Below are positions 37,684 through 46,200 of a stretch of DNA of 47,934 nt, in pieces. The notes beneath the pieces were generated by a model. The model was not told where the DNA came from. It saw only the letters and a list, made by a program, of their open reading frames with translations, and did not search any database. The position numbers and the translations under genes are program-made. This DNA is from Sphingomonas sp. dw_22 (GTDB lineage: Bacteria > Pseudomonadota > Alphaproteobacteria > Sphingomonadales > Sphingomonadaceae), in contig NZ_JAAVVE010000034.1 of assembly GCF_018449795.1 (NCBI RefSeq), forward strand, positions 1-47,934. The letters are read 5' to 3'. How positions within the stretch are numbered: position 1 is the first letter of the stretch; every line of letters starts with the position of its first letter.

Positions 37684-38607
37684 GTGAGCCCGACAAATCC
37701 CCGCATCTTACCCTACGGCGAGGCCGCGATCGCCGAGGCCGCCGCGCTGATCCGCGCGGGAGAGTGCGTCGCCGTGCCCACCGAGACGGTCTACGGCCTC
37801 GCCGCCGACGCGACCGATTCGGCGGCGGTCGCGGGCATCTATGCGGCCAAGGGGCGGCCTTCGTTCAATCCGCTGATCGTCCATGTCGCCGATCTGGCGG
37901 TGGCCGAGCGGATCGCGGTGTTCGACGACGCGGCGCGCGATCTGGCGGAGCGCTTCTGGCCGGGGCCGCTGACGCTGGTGCTGCCGGTGCGTGCTGGTTC
38001 GGGCATCGCATCGCTGGTGACGGCGGGGCTGGAGACGATCGCGCTGCGCGTGCCCGCCCACCGCGCGATGCAGGCGCTGCTCGCCGTTTGCGGCAAGCCG
38101 CTCGCCGCACCCTCGGCCAATGCCAGCGGCGCGATCAGTCCTACCCGCGCGGAGCATGTCGCGGCGAGCCTCGCGGGGCGCATCCCGCTGGTGATCGACG
38201 ACGGCGCGACGCCCGCCGGTCTCGAATCGACGATCGTGATGGACGGCCATGTCCTGCGCCCCGGGCCGCTCACCGCCGCCGATCTGGGGCTGAGCGACGC
38301 GGCGCCCGCATCGGGCACGATCACCGCGCCCGGCCAGCTCGCGAGCCATTATGCGCCGGGCAAGCCGCTGCGTCTCGATGCCGTCGAGCGGAATGGTGGC
38401 GAATGGCTGATCGGCTTCGGGCCGATCGCGGGGGACGACACGCTCTCTGCCACGGGAGACCTGGTGGAGGCGGCATCCCGCCTGTTCGACGCGCTGCATC
38501 GCGCCGATGCGTCGGCGGCACCCGCGATCGCGGTCGCGCCCGTGCCGCATGCCGGCATCGGCATCGCCATCAACGATCGCCTCCGCCGCGCCGCGCATCC
38601 GCGCTGA
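37684..38607 (+). CDS. L-threonylcarbamoyladenylate synthase (Sua5/TsaC type)
   Basis: A 307-aa YrdC-domain protein with the extra Sua5 C-terminal domain. AVPTETVYGLAADA, KGRPSFNPL and the APSANASGAISPT motif are the YrdC nucleotide and threonine-binding elements; a PGQLASHYAPGKPL linker joins the Sua5 domain. The enzyme makes threonylcarbamoyl-AMP for the t6A37 modification of tRNA. GTG 37684 is the likely start. Followed by a weak hairpin (38616-38637). Confidence 0.92.
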   Translation: MSPTNPRILPYGEAAIAEAAALIRAGECVAVPTETVYGLAADATDSAAVAGIYAAKGRPSFNPLIVHVADLAVAERIAVFDDAARDLAERFWPGPLTLVLPVRAGSGIASLVTAGLETIALRVPAHRAMQALLAVCGKPLAAPSANASGAISPTRAEHVAASLAGRIPLVIDDGATPAGLESTIVMDGHVLRPGPLTAADLGLSDAAPASGTITAPGQLASHYAPGKPLRLDAVERNGGEWLIGFGPIAGDDTLSATGDLVEAASRLFDALHRADASAAPAIAVAPVPHAGIGIAINDRLRRAAHPR

Positions 38608-38649
38608 GACCTCGCATCCTCCCAAATCGGGTAGGATAAATGCGACGCC

Positions 38650-38669
38650 TTTTCTTTACTTTTCTTTAC
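38650..38669. repeat. Tandem 10-bp duplication upstream of aqpZ
   Basis: TTTTCTTTAC occurs twice in a row with no change. It lies about 12 bp before the -35 element of the EcfG-type promoter. One helical turn per unit suggests a bent upstream element or an activator site, but it may be a simple slippage duplication. Confidence 0.55.
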
Positions 38670-38680
38670 AGATGCGAAAC

Positions 38681-38705
38681 GGAACATAGAATTCGTGACG
38701 TCGTT
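38681..38705 (+). promoter_or_regulatory. EcfG (general stress sigma) promoter of aqpZ
   Basis: GGAAC at 38681-38685, 17 bases, then GTT at 38703-38705 with C before it, giving the exact alphaproteobacterial EcfG consensus GGAAC-N16-CGTT. It is 45 bp upstream of the aquaporin start, on the right strand. I found no second match in the other gaps I scanned by eye. Confidence 0.7.
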
Positions 38706-38750
38706 TATTCGCGCGGCGTGCAAGATGTGCGCGCAGCGACAGGGGAGCGG

Positions 38751-39479
38751 ATGATGAATCACGCACAGCGGGGGCTTGCCGAGCTGATCGGTACTTTCTG
38801 GCTGGTTTTTGGTGGCTGCGGCAGCGCAGTTCTTGCGGCAAAATTTCCCGAAGTGGGTATCGGCCTTGTCGGCGTCGCCCTTGCCTTCGGCCTGACTGTC
38901 CTCACCATGGCCTATTCGATCGGGCATATCTCGGGCTGCCACCTCAATCCGGCGGTGACGATCGGGCTATGGGCCGGCGGGCGCTTCCCGGCGAAGGACA
39001 TTCCGCTCTATGTGCTGGCACAGGTCGTCGGCGCGTTGATCGCAGCGCTGCTGCTCTATTGCATCGCCAGCGGCGCGCCCGATTATGCGGGCGGTCTCGC
39101 CTCGAACGGTTTCGGCGAGCATTCGCCCGGCCATTATTCCTTCCAGGCGGGCATGGCCATCGAAGGCGTGCTGAGCTTCATGTTCCTGATCGTCATCATG
39201 GGATCGACCGATACGCGCGCGCCCGCGGGCTTCGCGCCGATCGCGATCGGCTTGGCGCTCACGCTGATCCACCTCATCAGCATCCCGGTCACCAACACCT
39301 CGGTGAACCCGGCGCGCAGCACCGGACCGGCCGTGATCGAGGGCGGGATCGCGCTCAGCCAGCTTATCTGGTTCTGGATCGCGCCGATCGTCGGCGGGGC
39401 GCTGGGCGGGCTCGCCTATCGCGCGCTCGGTGCCGATACGAAGAAGCGCCCGCCGATCGAGGGCGAGGCGCTTCCCTGA
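38751..39479 (+). CDS. aqpZ: Aquaporin Z
   Basis: A 242-aa water channel with six membrane helices and two NPA loops (HLNPAVTIG, residues 66-68, and [12 protein letters not shown]). The narrow selectivity filter of water-specific channels is present: Phe in AFGLTV, His in LIHLISIP, Thr in TNTSV and Arg in NPARS. ATG 38751 follows GGGGAGCGG. It sits behind an EcfG-type promoter, which suggests induction by osmotic or general stress. The 3' end shares a hairpin with the msrA end. Confidence 0.95.
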   Translation: MMNHAQRGLAELIGTFWLVFGGCGSAVLAAKFPEVGIGLVGVALAFGLTVLTMAYSIGHISGCHLNPAVTIGLWAGGRFPAKDIPLYVLAQVVGALIAALLLYCIASGAPDYAGGLASNGFGEHSPGHYSFQAGMAIEGVLSFMFLIVIMGSTDTRAPAGFAPIAIGLALTLIHLISIPVTNTSVNPARSTGPAVIEGGIALSQLIWFWIAPIVGGALGGLAYRALGADTKKRPPIEGEALP

Positions 39480-39491
39480 GTTTCCCCCCGT

Positions 39492-39530
39492 GGAGGGCGC
39501 GGTAAAGGCTAAGCCGCCGCGCCCTCCTTT
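39492..39530 (+). terminator. Terminator of aqpZ, overlapping the msrA 3' end
   Basis: GGAGGGCGCGG and CCGCGCCCTCC form an 11-bp perfect stem followed by TTT. The right arm lies inside the last codons of the convergent msrA gene, so the hairpin forms on both transcripts. Confidence 0.72.
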
Positions 39531-40054
39531 GCGCGGTTGGCGAAGCTCTTGCGCAGCTTCCGCAGCTTGGGCGGGATCACCGCCAGGCAATAGGGGTTAC
39601 GCTGCCCGTCGCCCTGCCAATATTCCTGGTGATAATCCTCGGCCGGCCACCATTGGCCCAGCGTCTCGATCGTCGTTACGATCGGCTGCGGCCAATCGGG
39701 CCGGGCGCGATCGATCGCGTCGAGCGCCTCGCGCTCCTGCTCGGCCGAATGCGGGAAGATCGCAGAGCGATACTGGGTGCCGACATCATTGCCCTGGCGG
39801 TTGAGCTGGGTGGGATCATGCGTCGCCAGGAAGATGTCGAGTATCTCGCCATAGCTGATCTGATCGGTGTCGAAGCTCACCCGGATCGCCTCGGCATGGC
39901 CGGTCTCGCCGGTGCAGACCTGCTTGTAGGTCGGGCTGTCGACCGTGCCGCCGATATAGCCGCTTTCGACCGACTGCACGCCGATCACGTCGTTGAAGAC
40001 GGCCTCGGTGCACCAGAAACATCCGCCCGCCAGCGTCGCGGTTTCGATCGTCAT
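39509..40054 (-). CDS. msrA: Peptide-methionine (S)-S-oxide reductase
   Basis: A 181-aa MsrA that repairs S-methionine sulfoxide. GCFWC carries the catalytic Cys12; GYIGG, TGHAEAI and YHQEYW are family motifs, and a second Cys (NPYC, near residue 155) could resolve. A GAGGAGA ribosome site supports the ATG at 40054. No export signal, so it is cytoplasmic. Divergent from galE. Confidence 0.95.
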   Translation of the reverse strand: MTIETATLAGGCFWCTEAVFNDVIGVQSVESGYIGGTVDSPTYKQVCTGETGHAEAIRVSFDTDQISYGEILDIFLATHDPTQLNRQGNDVGTQYRSAIFPHSAEQEREALDAIDRARPDWPQPIVTTIETLGQWWPAEDYHQEYWQGDGQRNPYCLAVIPPKLRKLRKSFANRAKEGAAA

Positions 40055-40149
40055 GATAATCTCCTCGGTTCGTCGCCAGAAGATAGGATCGCCATGGCGC
40101 ACCGCAATCCGCCCGTGTAGCGCGGCACCTGCTCAAAGGGAGGACGTGC

Positions 40150-41142
40150 ATGCGCGAAGGATCGGTGCTGGTGACGGGCGGTGCGGGCTATATCGGCAGC
40201 CATGCGGTGCTGGCCTTGCTCGATGCGGGCTGGCACGTGGTGGTGGTCGACAATCTCGTTACCGGATTCGACTGGGCGGTCGACAAGCGCGCGGCCCTGG
40301 TGGTCGCCAATATCCAGGACGAAGCGGTGGTCCGCGCCGCGATGCGCGAGCATGGCGTGGTTGCGGTGATGCACTTCGCCGGATCGGTGGTGGTGCCTGA
40401 ATCGGTGACCGACCCGCTCAAATATTATCGCAACAACACGGCGGCCAGCCGTTCGCTGATCGAGAGCGCCGTGGCGGAGGGCGTGCAGCATTTCATCTTC
40501 TCCTCCACCGCCGCGACCTATGGCATCCCCGAGGTCGTGCCGGTGCGCGAGGACAGCCCCAAGTCGCCGATCAATCCTTACGGCATGTCCAAGCTGATGA
40601 CCGAGATCATGCTGAAGGACGTCTCTGCAGCGCATCCGATCAACTATTGCGCGCTGCGCTATTTCAACGTCGCCGGCGCCGATCCGCAGGGACGTTCGGG
40701 CCAGTCGACCGCCGGGGCCACCCACCTCATCAAGGTCGCGGTAGAGGCGGCGACGGGCAAGCGCGCCGCGGTCTCCGTGTTCGGCACCGATTTCGCGACC
40801 GAGGACGGCACCGGGGTGCGCGACTATATCCATGTCAGCGATCTGGCGGCGGCGCATGTCGACGCGCTCGACCTGCTGATCGCGCGACCGGAGGAGAATC
40901 ACACGCTCAACGCCGGCTATGGCCGCGGCTTCTCGGTGCTCCAGGTGCTCGATGCGGTGGACCGCGTCACCAACATGAAGATCGAGCGCAGGCTGGAAGG
41001 CCGCCGCGCCGGCGATCCCGACGCGCTGGTGGCCGACAACGGCGCGATCCTTGCGGCGCTGCCGTGGCGCCCGAAGTACGACGATCTCGACGGCATTGTC
41101 CGCGATGCGCTGGCGTGGGAGCGCAGGCTGGCGGAGCGCTGA
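40150..41142 (+). CDS. galE: UDP-glucose 4-epimerase
   Basis: A 330-aa extended SDR. GGAGYIG (10-16) binds NAD; Thr120, Tyr144 and Lys148 (SSTAATYG and YGMSK) form the active site; RYFNVAGAD is the UDP-sugar-binding motif. It interconverts UDP-glucose and UDP-galactose for exopolysaccharide or sphingolipid glycan synthesis. Monocistronic; followed by the short repeat copy. Confidence 0.92.
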   Translation: MREGSVLVTGGAGYIGSHAVLALLDAGWHVVVVDNLVTGFDWAVDKRAALVVANIQDEAVVRAAMREHGVVAVMHFAGSVVVPESVTDPLKYYRNNTAASRSLIESAVAEGVQHFIFSSTAATYGIPEVVPVREDSPKSPINPYGMSKLMTEIMLKDVSAAHPINYCALRYFNVAGADPQGRSGQSTAGATHLIKVAVEAATGKRAAVSVFGTDFATEDGTGVRDYIHVSDLAAAHVDALDLLIARPEENHTLNAGYGRGFSVLQVLDAVDRVTNMKIERRLEGRRAGDPDALVADNGAILAALPWRPKYDDLDGIVRDALAWERRLAER

Positions 41143-41182
41143 GGGCATACCCTAAGGGGTGGTGACTACCCAACCCTCTATC

Positions 41183-41210
41183 GTCACCCCGGCCGAAGTG
41201 CCGGGGTGAC
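41183..41210. repeat. Collapsed copy of the 109-bp repeat (solo hairpin)
   Basis: GTCACCCCGGC-CGAAGT-GCCGGGGTGAC is a 28-bp perfect hairpin built from the outer ends of the 109-bp element without the middle. It lies in the 79-bp gap between the convergent galE and PAP2 genes and could end both transcripts. Confidence 0.85.
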
Positions 41211-41221
41211 GGGGGAAGATT

Positions 41222-41938
41222 TCAGGCCCGGCGCATCAGCCGTAGTTCGATCCACCACCAGAGCAGCGCCCACAGGCTGCCAAAGGCCCAGCCGGCGATC
41301 ACGTCGCTGGGCCAGTGGACGCCCAGATAGACGCGGCTGATCCCGATCGCCCCCACCAGCACCAGCGCCACGCCGATCAGATAGGCACGCATCCTCGGCT
41401 CGCGCACGACCGGGAAGAGCAGGGTCGCCAGCGTCAGATAGACCATCGCGCTCGACGCGGCATGGCCGCTGGGAAAGCTGTTCGAGGTCTCGTCCATCAG
41501 CCGGCCGATCAGATCGGGCCGCGAACGGCCGACCAGCGCCTTGATGAGGGTGACCGCGACTGCGCCGAGCGTGGTCGAGGCGAGCACCAGCAACGCGGTG
41601 CGCGCCCGGCCGCGCAGCCACAGGAACAGGGCTGTCGCGATCACCACGAAGCTGAGCACCGTGCTGCTCCCCAGCGCCGTCACGTCGCGCACGGCGGAGG
41701 GGAGCCAGGTGGGGCCGCGCGGCAGATCGGGATGGCCCGGCACGCGCATCGCCAGCATCACCGCGTGATCGAATGCCGCGCCATCGCCTTCGTTGAGCTC
41801 GTGGCCGAGCCACAGCAGCACCGCGAATATTGCCGCGATACAGGCCGATGCGACGATTCCCCAGGGCACGCGCCGTGAGGCGCTCGCTTCGGGGGTCAGC
41901 GAAACCAGCGATTCATCGGGGGCGGGCGGCCGTTCCAT
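41222..41938 (-). CDS. PAP2-family membrane phosphatase
   Basis: A 238-aa membrane protein with about five or six helices and the full acid-phosphatase motif set: KALVGRSRPD, SFPSGHA and SRVYLGVHWPSDVI. Members dephosphorylate undecaprenyl pyrophosphate or phosphatidate at the outer face. The ATG at 41938 is preferred over a TTG at 42004. Divergent from the glycosyltransferase gene; a link through lipid-carrier recycling is possible. Confidence 0.9.
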   Translation of the reverse strand: MERPPAPDESLVSLTPEASASRRVPWGIVASACIAAIFAVLLWLGHELNEGDGAAFDHAVMLAMRVPGHPDLPRGPTWLPSAVRDVTALGSSTVLSFVVIATALFLWLRGRARTALLVLASTTLGAVAVTLIKALVGRSRPDLIGRLMDETSNSFPSGHAASSAMVYLTLATLLFPVVREPRMRAYLIGVALVLVGAIGISRVYLGVHWPSDVIAGWAFGSLWALLWWWIELRLMRRA

Positions 41939-42060
41939 CGCGACTGGATCGCCCAATCGCCCGCGTGTCGCAACTCTTCCGCGCTCCCTCAGCGCCTTCC
42001 ACAAGGTAGCCTCGGATCCAGCCGTCTCGCTGGCGCAACGATCTTCGACTAGGTAAGATC

Positions 42061-43338
42061 ATGGCCCGGATCGTTCTCGCAACCATTGGCTCGCTTGGCG
42101 ACCTGCATCCCTTCATCGCGATCGGCAGGGCGCTTGCCGCGCAGGGCGAGCAGGTGCTGCTGGCCGTTCCCGAGGATGGTTTGGCGAAGGTGCGGGCGGC
42201 CGGGCTCGACGCCGCTCCCATCCTGCCGAGCTACGCCGACATCTGCGAGCGGCTGGGCATAAGCCCGGAAGACGCTGCCGCCAGGGTCATCGCCGACCCG
42301 GACTTCGTGATCGATGAGATCCTGCTGCCGTCGTTGCACACGAGCACGCTTGCATTGGATGAACTGGCGGCGGACGCGGACGTGCTGGCGGGTTCGATCT
42401 TCGCCTTCGCAGCCGGGATCGTCGCGGAGAAGCGGCGCTTGCCCTTGGCAACGGTGGTGCTTCAGCCGATGACCTTGTTCTCCGCTTGGCAGCCGCCGAC
42501 CGCTCCGCGCTTCGAAATGATGCGGCATAATCCGCATACTGCGCTTGGCCGGAGCTGGAATCGAGCGTTCTCCTCGCTGGCGCGTGCCCTGTTGCGCCGA
42601 CGGCATGCCGCGCGGATCGATGCGGTGCGCGCCGAACATGGCCTCCGTCCGAGCGAGGGTGCGCCCATGCTGGATCACGGGCCCGCCACGAGGGCAGTCC
42701 TATGCTGCTGGTCCGCAGCGCTGGGGGCGCTCCCGCCGGACGCACCGCGTGAAGCTGCGCTTGTCGGATTTCCCTTCTTCGACAGCGAAAGCGGTGCGGA
42801 GGAAATGCTTGCGCCCGAGTTGAACAGCTTCCTGGATCAGGGCGATGCGCCCCTCATATTCACTCTGGGTTCGTTCGCGGTCGCCTCGGCTGGGGGCTTC
42901 TACGAGGAAGCCGCCGCCGCAAGCCGGGCGTTGGGCAAGCGTGCGCTCCTGCTGACGGGACAGCCGGCGGCTCCGCGTCTCGATGGCGACTGCCTGTTCA
43001 TGGGCTATGCGCCGCACTCGGCCGTCTTTCCGCGCGCGGCGGCCGTCATCCATCACGGCGGCATCGGGACGACCGGCCAGGCCCTCCGCGCCGAACGGCC
43101 CCAGATCGTCGTCCCGCATTTCGGCGATCAGTTCGACAACGCCGCTCGGCTGCAATCCGCAGGCATCGGCATGACCATCAGGCGGGAACGGTTCGAGCGC
43201 GATCTTGCCGCGCGCGTCATTTCCCGCGTCCTATCCGATCCGGACATGGCGCGGGCGGCGCAACGGGCCGCCCGCATGATGGCCGACGAAGATGGGGCCG
43301 CAGCGGCGGCGCACTGCATCGCCGGCCTTCGTCCATGA
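42061..43338 (+). CDS. GT1-family glycosyltransferase (RhlB/UGT-like)
   Basis: A 425-aa GT-B glycosyltransferase. The N-terminal acceptor domain opens with IVLATIGSLGDLHPFIAIGRAL as in RhlB-type enzymes; the C-terminal donor site is HHGGIGTTGQAL followed by VPHFGDQFDNA. Acceptors in this group are lipids, sterols, carotenoids or polyketides; a carotenoid or lipid is likely here but not shown. The region has slightly plainer codon use than its neighbours. No biosynthetic cluster surrounds it. Confidence 0.85.
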   Translation: MARIVLATIGSLGDLHPFIAIGRALAAQGEQVLLAVPEDGLAKVRAAGLDAAPILPSYADICERLGISPEDAAARVIADPDFVIDEILLPSLHTSTLALDELAADADVLAGSIFAFAAGIVAEKRRLPLATVVLQPMTLFSAWQPPTAPRFEMMRHNPHTALGRSWNRAFSSLARALLRRRHAARIDAVRAEHGLRPSEGAPMLDHGPATRAVLCCWSAALGALPPDAPREAALVGFPFFDSESGAEEMLAPELNSFLDQGDAPLIFTLGSFAVASAGGFYEEAAAASRALGKRALLLTGQPAAPRLDGDCLFMGYAPHSAVFPRAAAVIHHGGIGTTGQALRAERPQIVVPHFGDQFDNAARLQSAGIGMTIRRERFERDLAARVISRVLSDPDMARAAQRAARMMADEDGAAAAAHCIAGLRP

Positions 43339-43366
43339 TGGCCCCTGCCAGGATCGACAGGCCGCC

Positions 43367-45472
43367 TCAGATCTGTACTCGCGCCGTCACCCGGATGTCG
43401 CGGCCCGCGAGCGGCGCATAATCCTTGAGCACGCTGGCGGCGCGGCGGGCATCGACGTCGAAGATGTTGTTCGCCGACAGCGTCAGGCTGGTGCCGTTCT
43501 CGCCCCAGGGCTTCCAGGCGACCGATGCGTTCACCAGCGTATTGGCGTCGGTGCGCGTCTCGAACTCGGCGATGCGATCCTGGGCGAAGCTGTGCTCGAC
43601 TTCGACGCGCGCGCTGATCGCGTCCGACTGCGCCTCGAGCCCGCCCATCAGGCGCAGCGGCGGGATGCGCGGCACGGGGCCGCTATCGACCACTTCGGCA
43701 TGGACATAATCGGCCAGCGCATCGGCATTGATCGCATAGCTGCCCAGAGTGGCGAGCCGCAGCGAACCCTCGGCCTCGAAGCCGTAGTAGCGCGCATCGG
43801 CCTGATAGGTCTGGAAGACCGGCAGGTCGTCCTGCACCGCGCCGGTCGGCGTGTCGTAGATATAGCCGGTGAACCAGGAGTAATAGGCCGCGGTCGAGAA
43901 GTTGAAGCCGTCGCCCGAGCCCTTCAGCGTCGCCTCGACGCCCCAGGCCTTTTCGCTGCCGAAGTTCGGATTGCCGATCTCGAACGCCTGGGTGCCGGCA
44001 TGCGGCCCGCGGGCGAACAACTCCTCGGGCGTCGGCGCGCGTTCGCTGCGCGAGACGTTGACGCCGAAGCGGATGCGGTCGGCCAGTGCATAGCTCGCGC
44101 CGAGCGAGCCGGAAAACGTGTCGAAGGTCCGCTGATAGGCCGGATTGCCGATATCGCCGTCCGCCTGGGCGCTGATCTCGTTATGCTCGAAACGCGCGGC
44201 CGCCTCGGCCTTCACGGGGCCGAGATCGAGCGATTGCAGCGTGAACAGGCCGAACTGGGTGCTCGAATTCTGGGGCAGGAACTTCTCGTCGCCCACCACA
44301 TGCATGTCGCGGACCGAGAACTGCCCGCCGAACATGCCGTCCCAGCCGCCCTGGGCCTTCTGGACGAACTCCAGCCGCGACTCGAAGCCCTGGCTGAAGA
44401 AGGTCGTGCCGATCTCGCCGGTATCCTCGATCTCGCTGTGGCGATAATCGGCCGCCGCTGCGCGCAGGCGGATCTGCTTGAGGAAGCCGTCGCCGGTGTT
44501 CACTTCGCCGCGCAGGTCGAACCGGTCCTGCTGGGCATGGAGCCGCACCTGCTCGGCCTCGATCGAGGGATCGAGCGAATAGCGGATCGGCACGCCGTAG
44601 AAGGTGTCGAAATGCGACGCGGAGAAGCCGAGATTGCCGTTGTCGTCGATGATCGCCGCACCGCCGGCGACGTTCCAGGTCTTGGCGGCGCTGTTGGGCA
44701 GCTTGCCCTTGAGATCGGCCAGCGCCTGCACCCCGGGATCGGCGCTCGCCAGCGCCTGGGCGCGGAGCGCCGGGCTCAGCACATAGTCGCCGATCCGCTC
44801 GTCGCCGGTCTGCGAGAAGCTGCCGTCCGCATGCGCGACCAGCTTGCCGGCGATCGGCACGTCGACCGCGCCCGAGAAGGAGCGCTCGTCGGCGGCGCTG
44901 CCATAGGTGGCGATGCCGTCGGCATGGACGGGCTCGTCGGGCATGTGGCGCGGGATGCGGCTGTCGATCACGTTGACCACGCCGCCGATCGCCGAGGGGC
45001 CGAAGATCAGCGCAGTCGGCCCACGCAGCACTTCGATGCGGTCGGCGGTCAGCGGATTGATGATCGGCGCGTGATCGGCCGAGGTGTTCGACACGTCGAT
45101 GCTGCCGATGCCGTCGGTGAGCAGGGGCGCGCGGGCGCCGATGAAGCCGCGCAGGACAGGGCGCGAGGCGTTGGGGCCGAACGACGTGGCGGAGACGCCG
45201 GGTTGCTTCGCCAGCGTCTCGCCGATCGTCGGGCGCATCTGGCGCTGGAGCTCCTCCTGCGCGAGCACGCTGGTTCCGCCCAGCACGTCGGCGGTGTTGC
45301 GGGCGCGCGTGCCGGTGACGACGATCTCGTTGCCGGGCTGGACGTGGTCCTGGGGATCGTCTTCAGCGGCGGCGGGGGCGCTCTTGTCGCTGCCTGTAGG
45401 AGTCGGCTTGTCCTCGGCATGCGCGGGGAGGACGAAGAGTGCGGCGGAAGCAAGCAGCAGGGTACGCAGCAT
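43367..45472 (-). CDS. TonB-dependent receptor, ZnuD-like
   Basis: A 701-aa outer membrane receptor: signal peptide (ALFVLPAHA), TonB box region, plug domain (about 50-160, with VEILRGPTALIFGPSAIGGVVNV) and a 22-strand barrel ending in a terminal aromatic or hydrophobic strand (RVTARVQI). Several blocks match the zinc receptor ZnuD in form: IPRHMP, DYRHSE, ERAPTPEELFARGPHAG and FTGYIYDTPTG. The His- and Cys-rich loop that binds zinc in Neisseria ZnuD is not obvious, so the substrate could differ. A palindrome upstream may be a Zur site. Confidence 0.85.
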   Translation of the reverse strand: MLRTLLLASAALFVLPAHAEDKPTPTGSDKSAPAAAEDDPQDHVQPGNEIVVTGTRARNTADVLGGTSVLAQEELQRQMRPTIGETLAKQPGVSATSFGPNASRPVLRGFIGARAPLLTDGIGSIDVSNTSADHAPIINPLTADRIEVLRGPTALIFGPSAIGGVVNVIDSRIPRHMPDEPVHADGIATYGSAADERSFSGAVDVPIAGKLVAHADGSFSQTGDERIGDYVLSPALRAQALASADPGVQALADLKGKLPNSAAKTWNVAGGAAIIDDNGNLGFSASHFDTFYGVPIRYSLDPSIEAEQVRLHAQQDRFDLRGEVNTGDGFLKQIRLRAAAADYRHSEIEDTGEIGTTFFSQGFESRLEFVQKAQGGWDGMFGGQFSVRDMHVVGDEKFLPQNSSTQFGLFTLQSLDLGPVKAEAAARFEHNEISAQADGDIGNPAYQRTFDTFSGSLGASYALADRIRFGVNVSRSERAPTPEELFARGPHAGTQAFEIGNPNFGSEKAWGVEATLKGSGDGFNFSTAAYYSWFTGYIYDTPTGAVQDDLPVFQTYQADARYYGFEAEGSLRLATLGSYAINADALADYVHAEVVDSGPVPRIPPLRLMGGLEAQSDAISARVEVEHSFAQDRIAEFETRTDANTLVNASVAWKPWGENGTSLTLSANNIFDVDARRAASVLKDYAPLAGRDIRVTARVQI

Positions 45473-45519
45473 CAAGGGGCAACTCCGACAGAGAACGTGC
45501 TGCACTGCGGTAACTGCGA

Positions 45520-45534
45520 TGATATAAAGTATCA
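45520..45534. promoter_or_regulatory. Palindrome upstream of the TonB receptor gene, possible Zur box
   Basis: TGATA-TAAAG-TATCA, a 15-bp inverted repeat 48 bp before the ATG. Length and TG...CA ends are like the TGTTATA-N-TATAACA core of known Zur sites, but the inside differs. It may overlap a -10 element (TTATAT on the minus strand). Confidence 0.4.
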
Positions 45535-45625
45535 ATAGCGGAATCGCCGCAGCGGAAAATAGCTGTGCGGCCGGGGCGTTAGGTCGGCCAAGCTGAACGG
45601 CGATTGAATGCGCGGTGCCGTGGCC

Positions 45626-46084
45626 TTAGGCGGCGGTCCGGTCCCTCTTCGCCGCGGCCCGTGCCGCGCGGCGCTTCTCCTTCTCGACGAAGTGCATCGC
45701 TTCGAACTTCAGCCCGTCGGGATCGAGGAAATAGACCGCGTAATAGCCCTCGCCATAATCGGGATAGTCGGCGGGGGCGTCGACGATCTCCACGTCGTGG
45801 GCGAGCAGGAAGGCGTAGAGTTCGTCCACCTCCGTGCGCGAGGCCAGCTCGAAGGCATAATGGTGATAGCCGATGTCGCCGGTGCGGTGCGGGCGGCGCA
45901 GTCCCTCGGCATCGGCCTGGGTGATCCAGTACATCGTCTCGCCATTGTCCCAGCCGACGACCTCACCGAACTCCCATTCGCGCACGAAGCCCATGAAGCA
46001 GAGCAGCGCGTCGTAGAACCGCTTCGAGCGCGCGAGATCGCCCACGCGGATAGCGAGATGATCTATGCCGACGACCTGCACCAT
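45626..46084 (-). CDS. VOC/glyoxalase-family protein
   Basis: A 152-aa vicinal-oxygen-chelate protein with two beta-alpha-beta-beta-beta units. Candidate metal ligands are His9 (GIDHLAI), His in GYHHYAFEL and Glu in LKFEAMHF. Members include glyoxalases, dioxygenases and fosfomycin-type resistance proteins; the function here is unknown. The ATG at 46084 has a GGAG site; the longer frame is noise. Basic C-terminal tail (EKEKRRAARAAAKRDR). Confidence 0.83.
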   Translation of the reverse strand: MVQVVGIDHLAIRVGDLARSKRFYDALLCFMGFVREWEFGEVVGWDNGETMYWITQADAEGLRRPHRTGDIGYHHYAFELASRTEVDELYAFLLAHDVEIVDAPADYPDYGEGYYAVYFLDPDGLKFEAMHFVEKEKRRAARAAAKRDRTAA

Positions 46085-46200
46085 GGCGCTGCTCCATGCC
46101 GGGAAAGCCTCCCCATGCGCCCGCGCGAGGGGGCTTCTGTATTGGGGTTGATACGGAGCCCGGCGGGCATCCGCGTCCGTAGCATCCCCAATGCCCAGCC

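Noticed and set aside
38616..38637. Weak hairpin after the Sua5-type gene as a terminator
   Set aside because: The stem has a bulge and no T-run; too weak to list as a terminator.
46108..46137. Inverted repeat in the VOC/efflux gap as a terminator
   Set aside because: The arms pair only partly and it lies between two divergent starts, where no terminator is needed.
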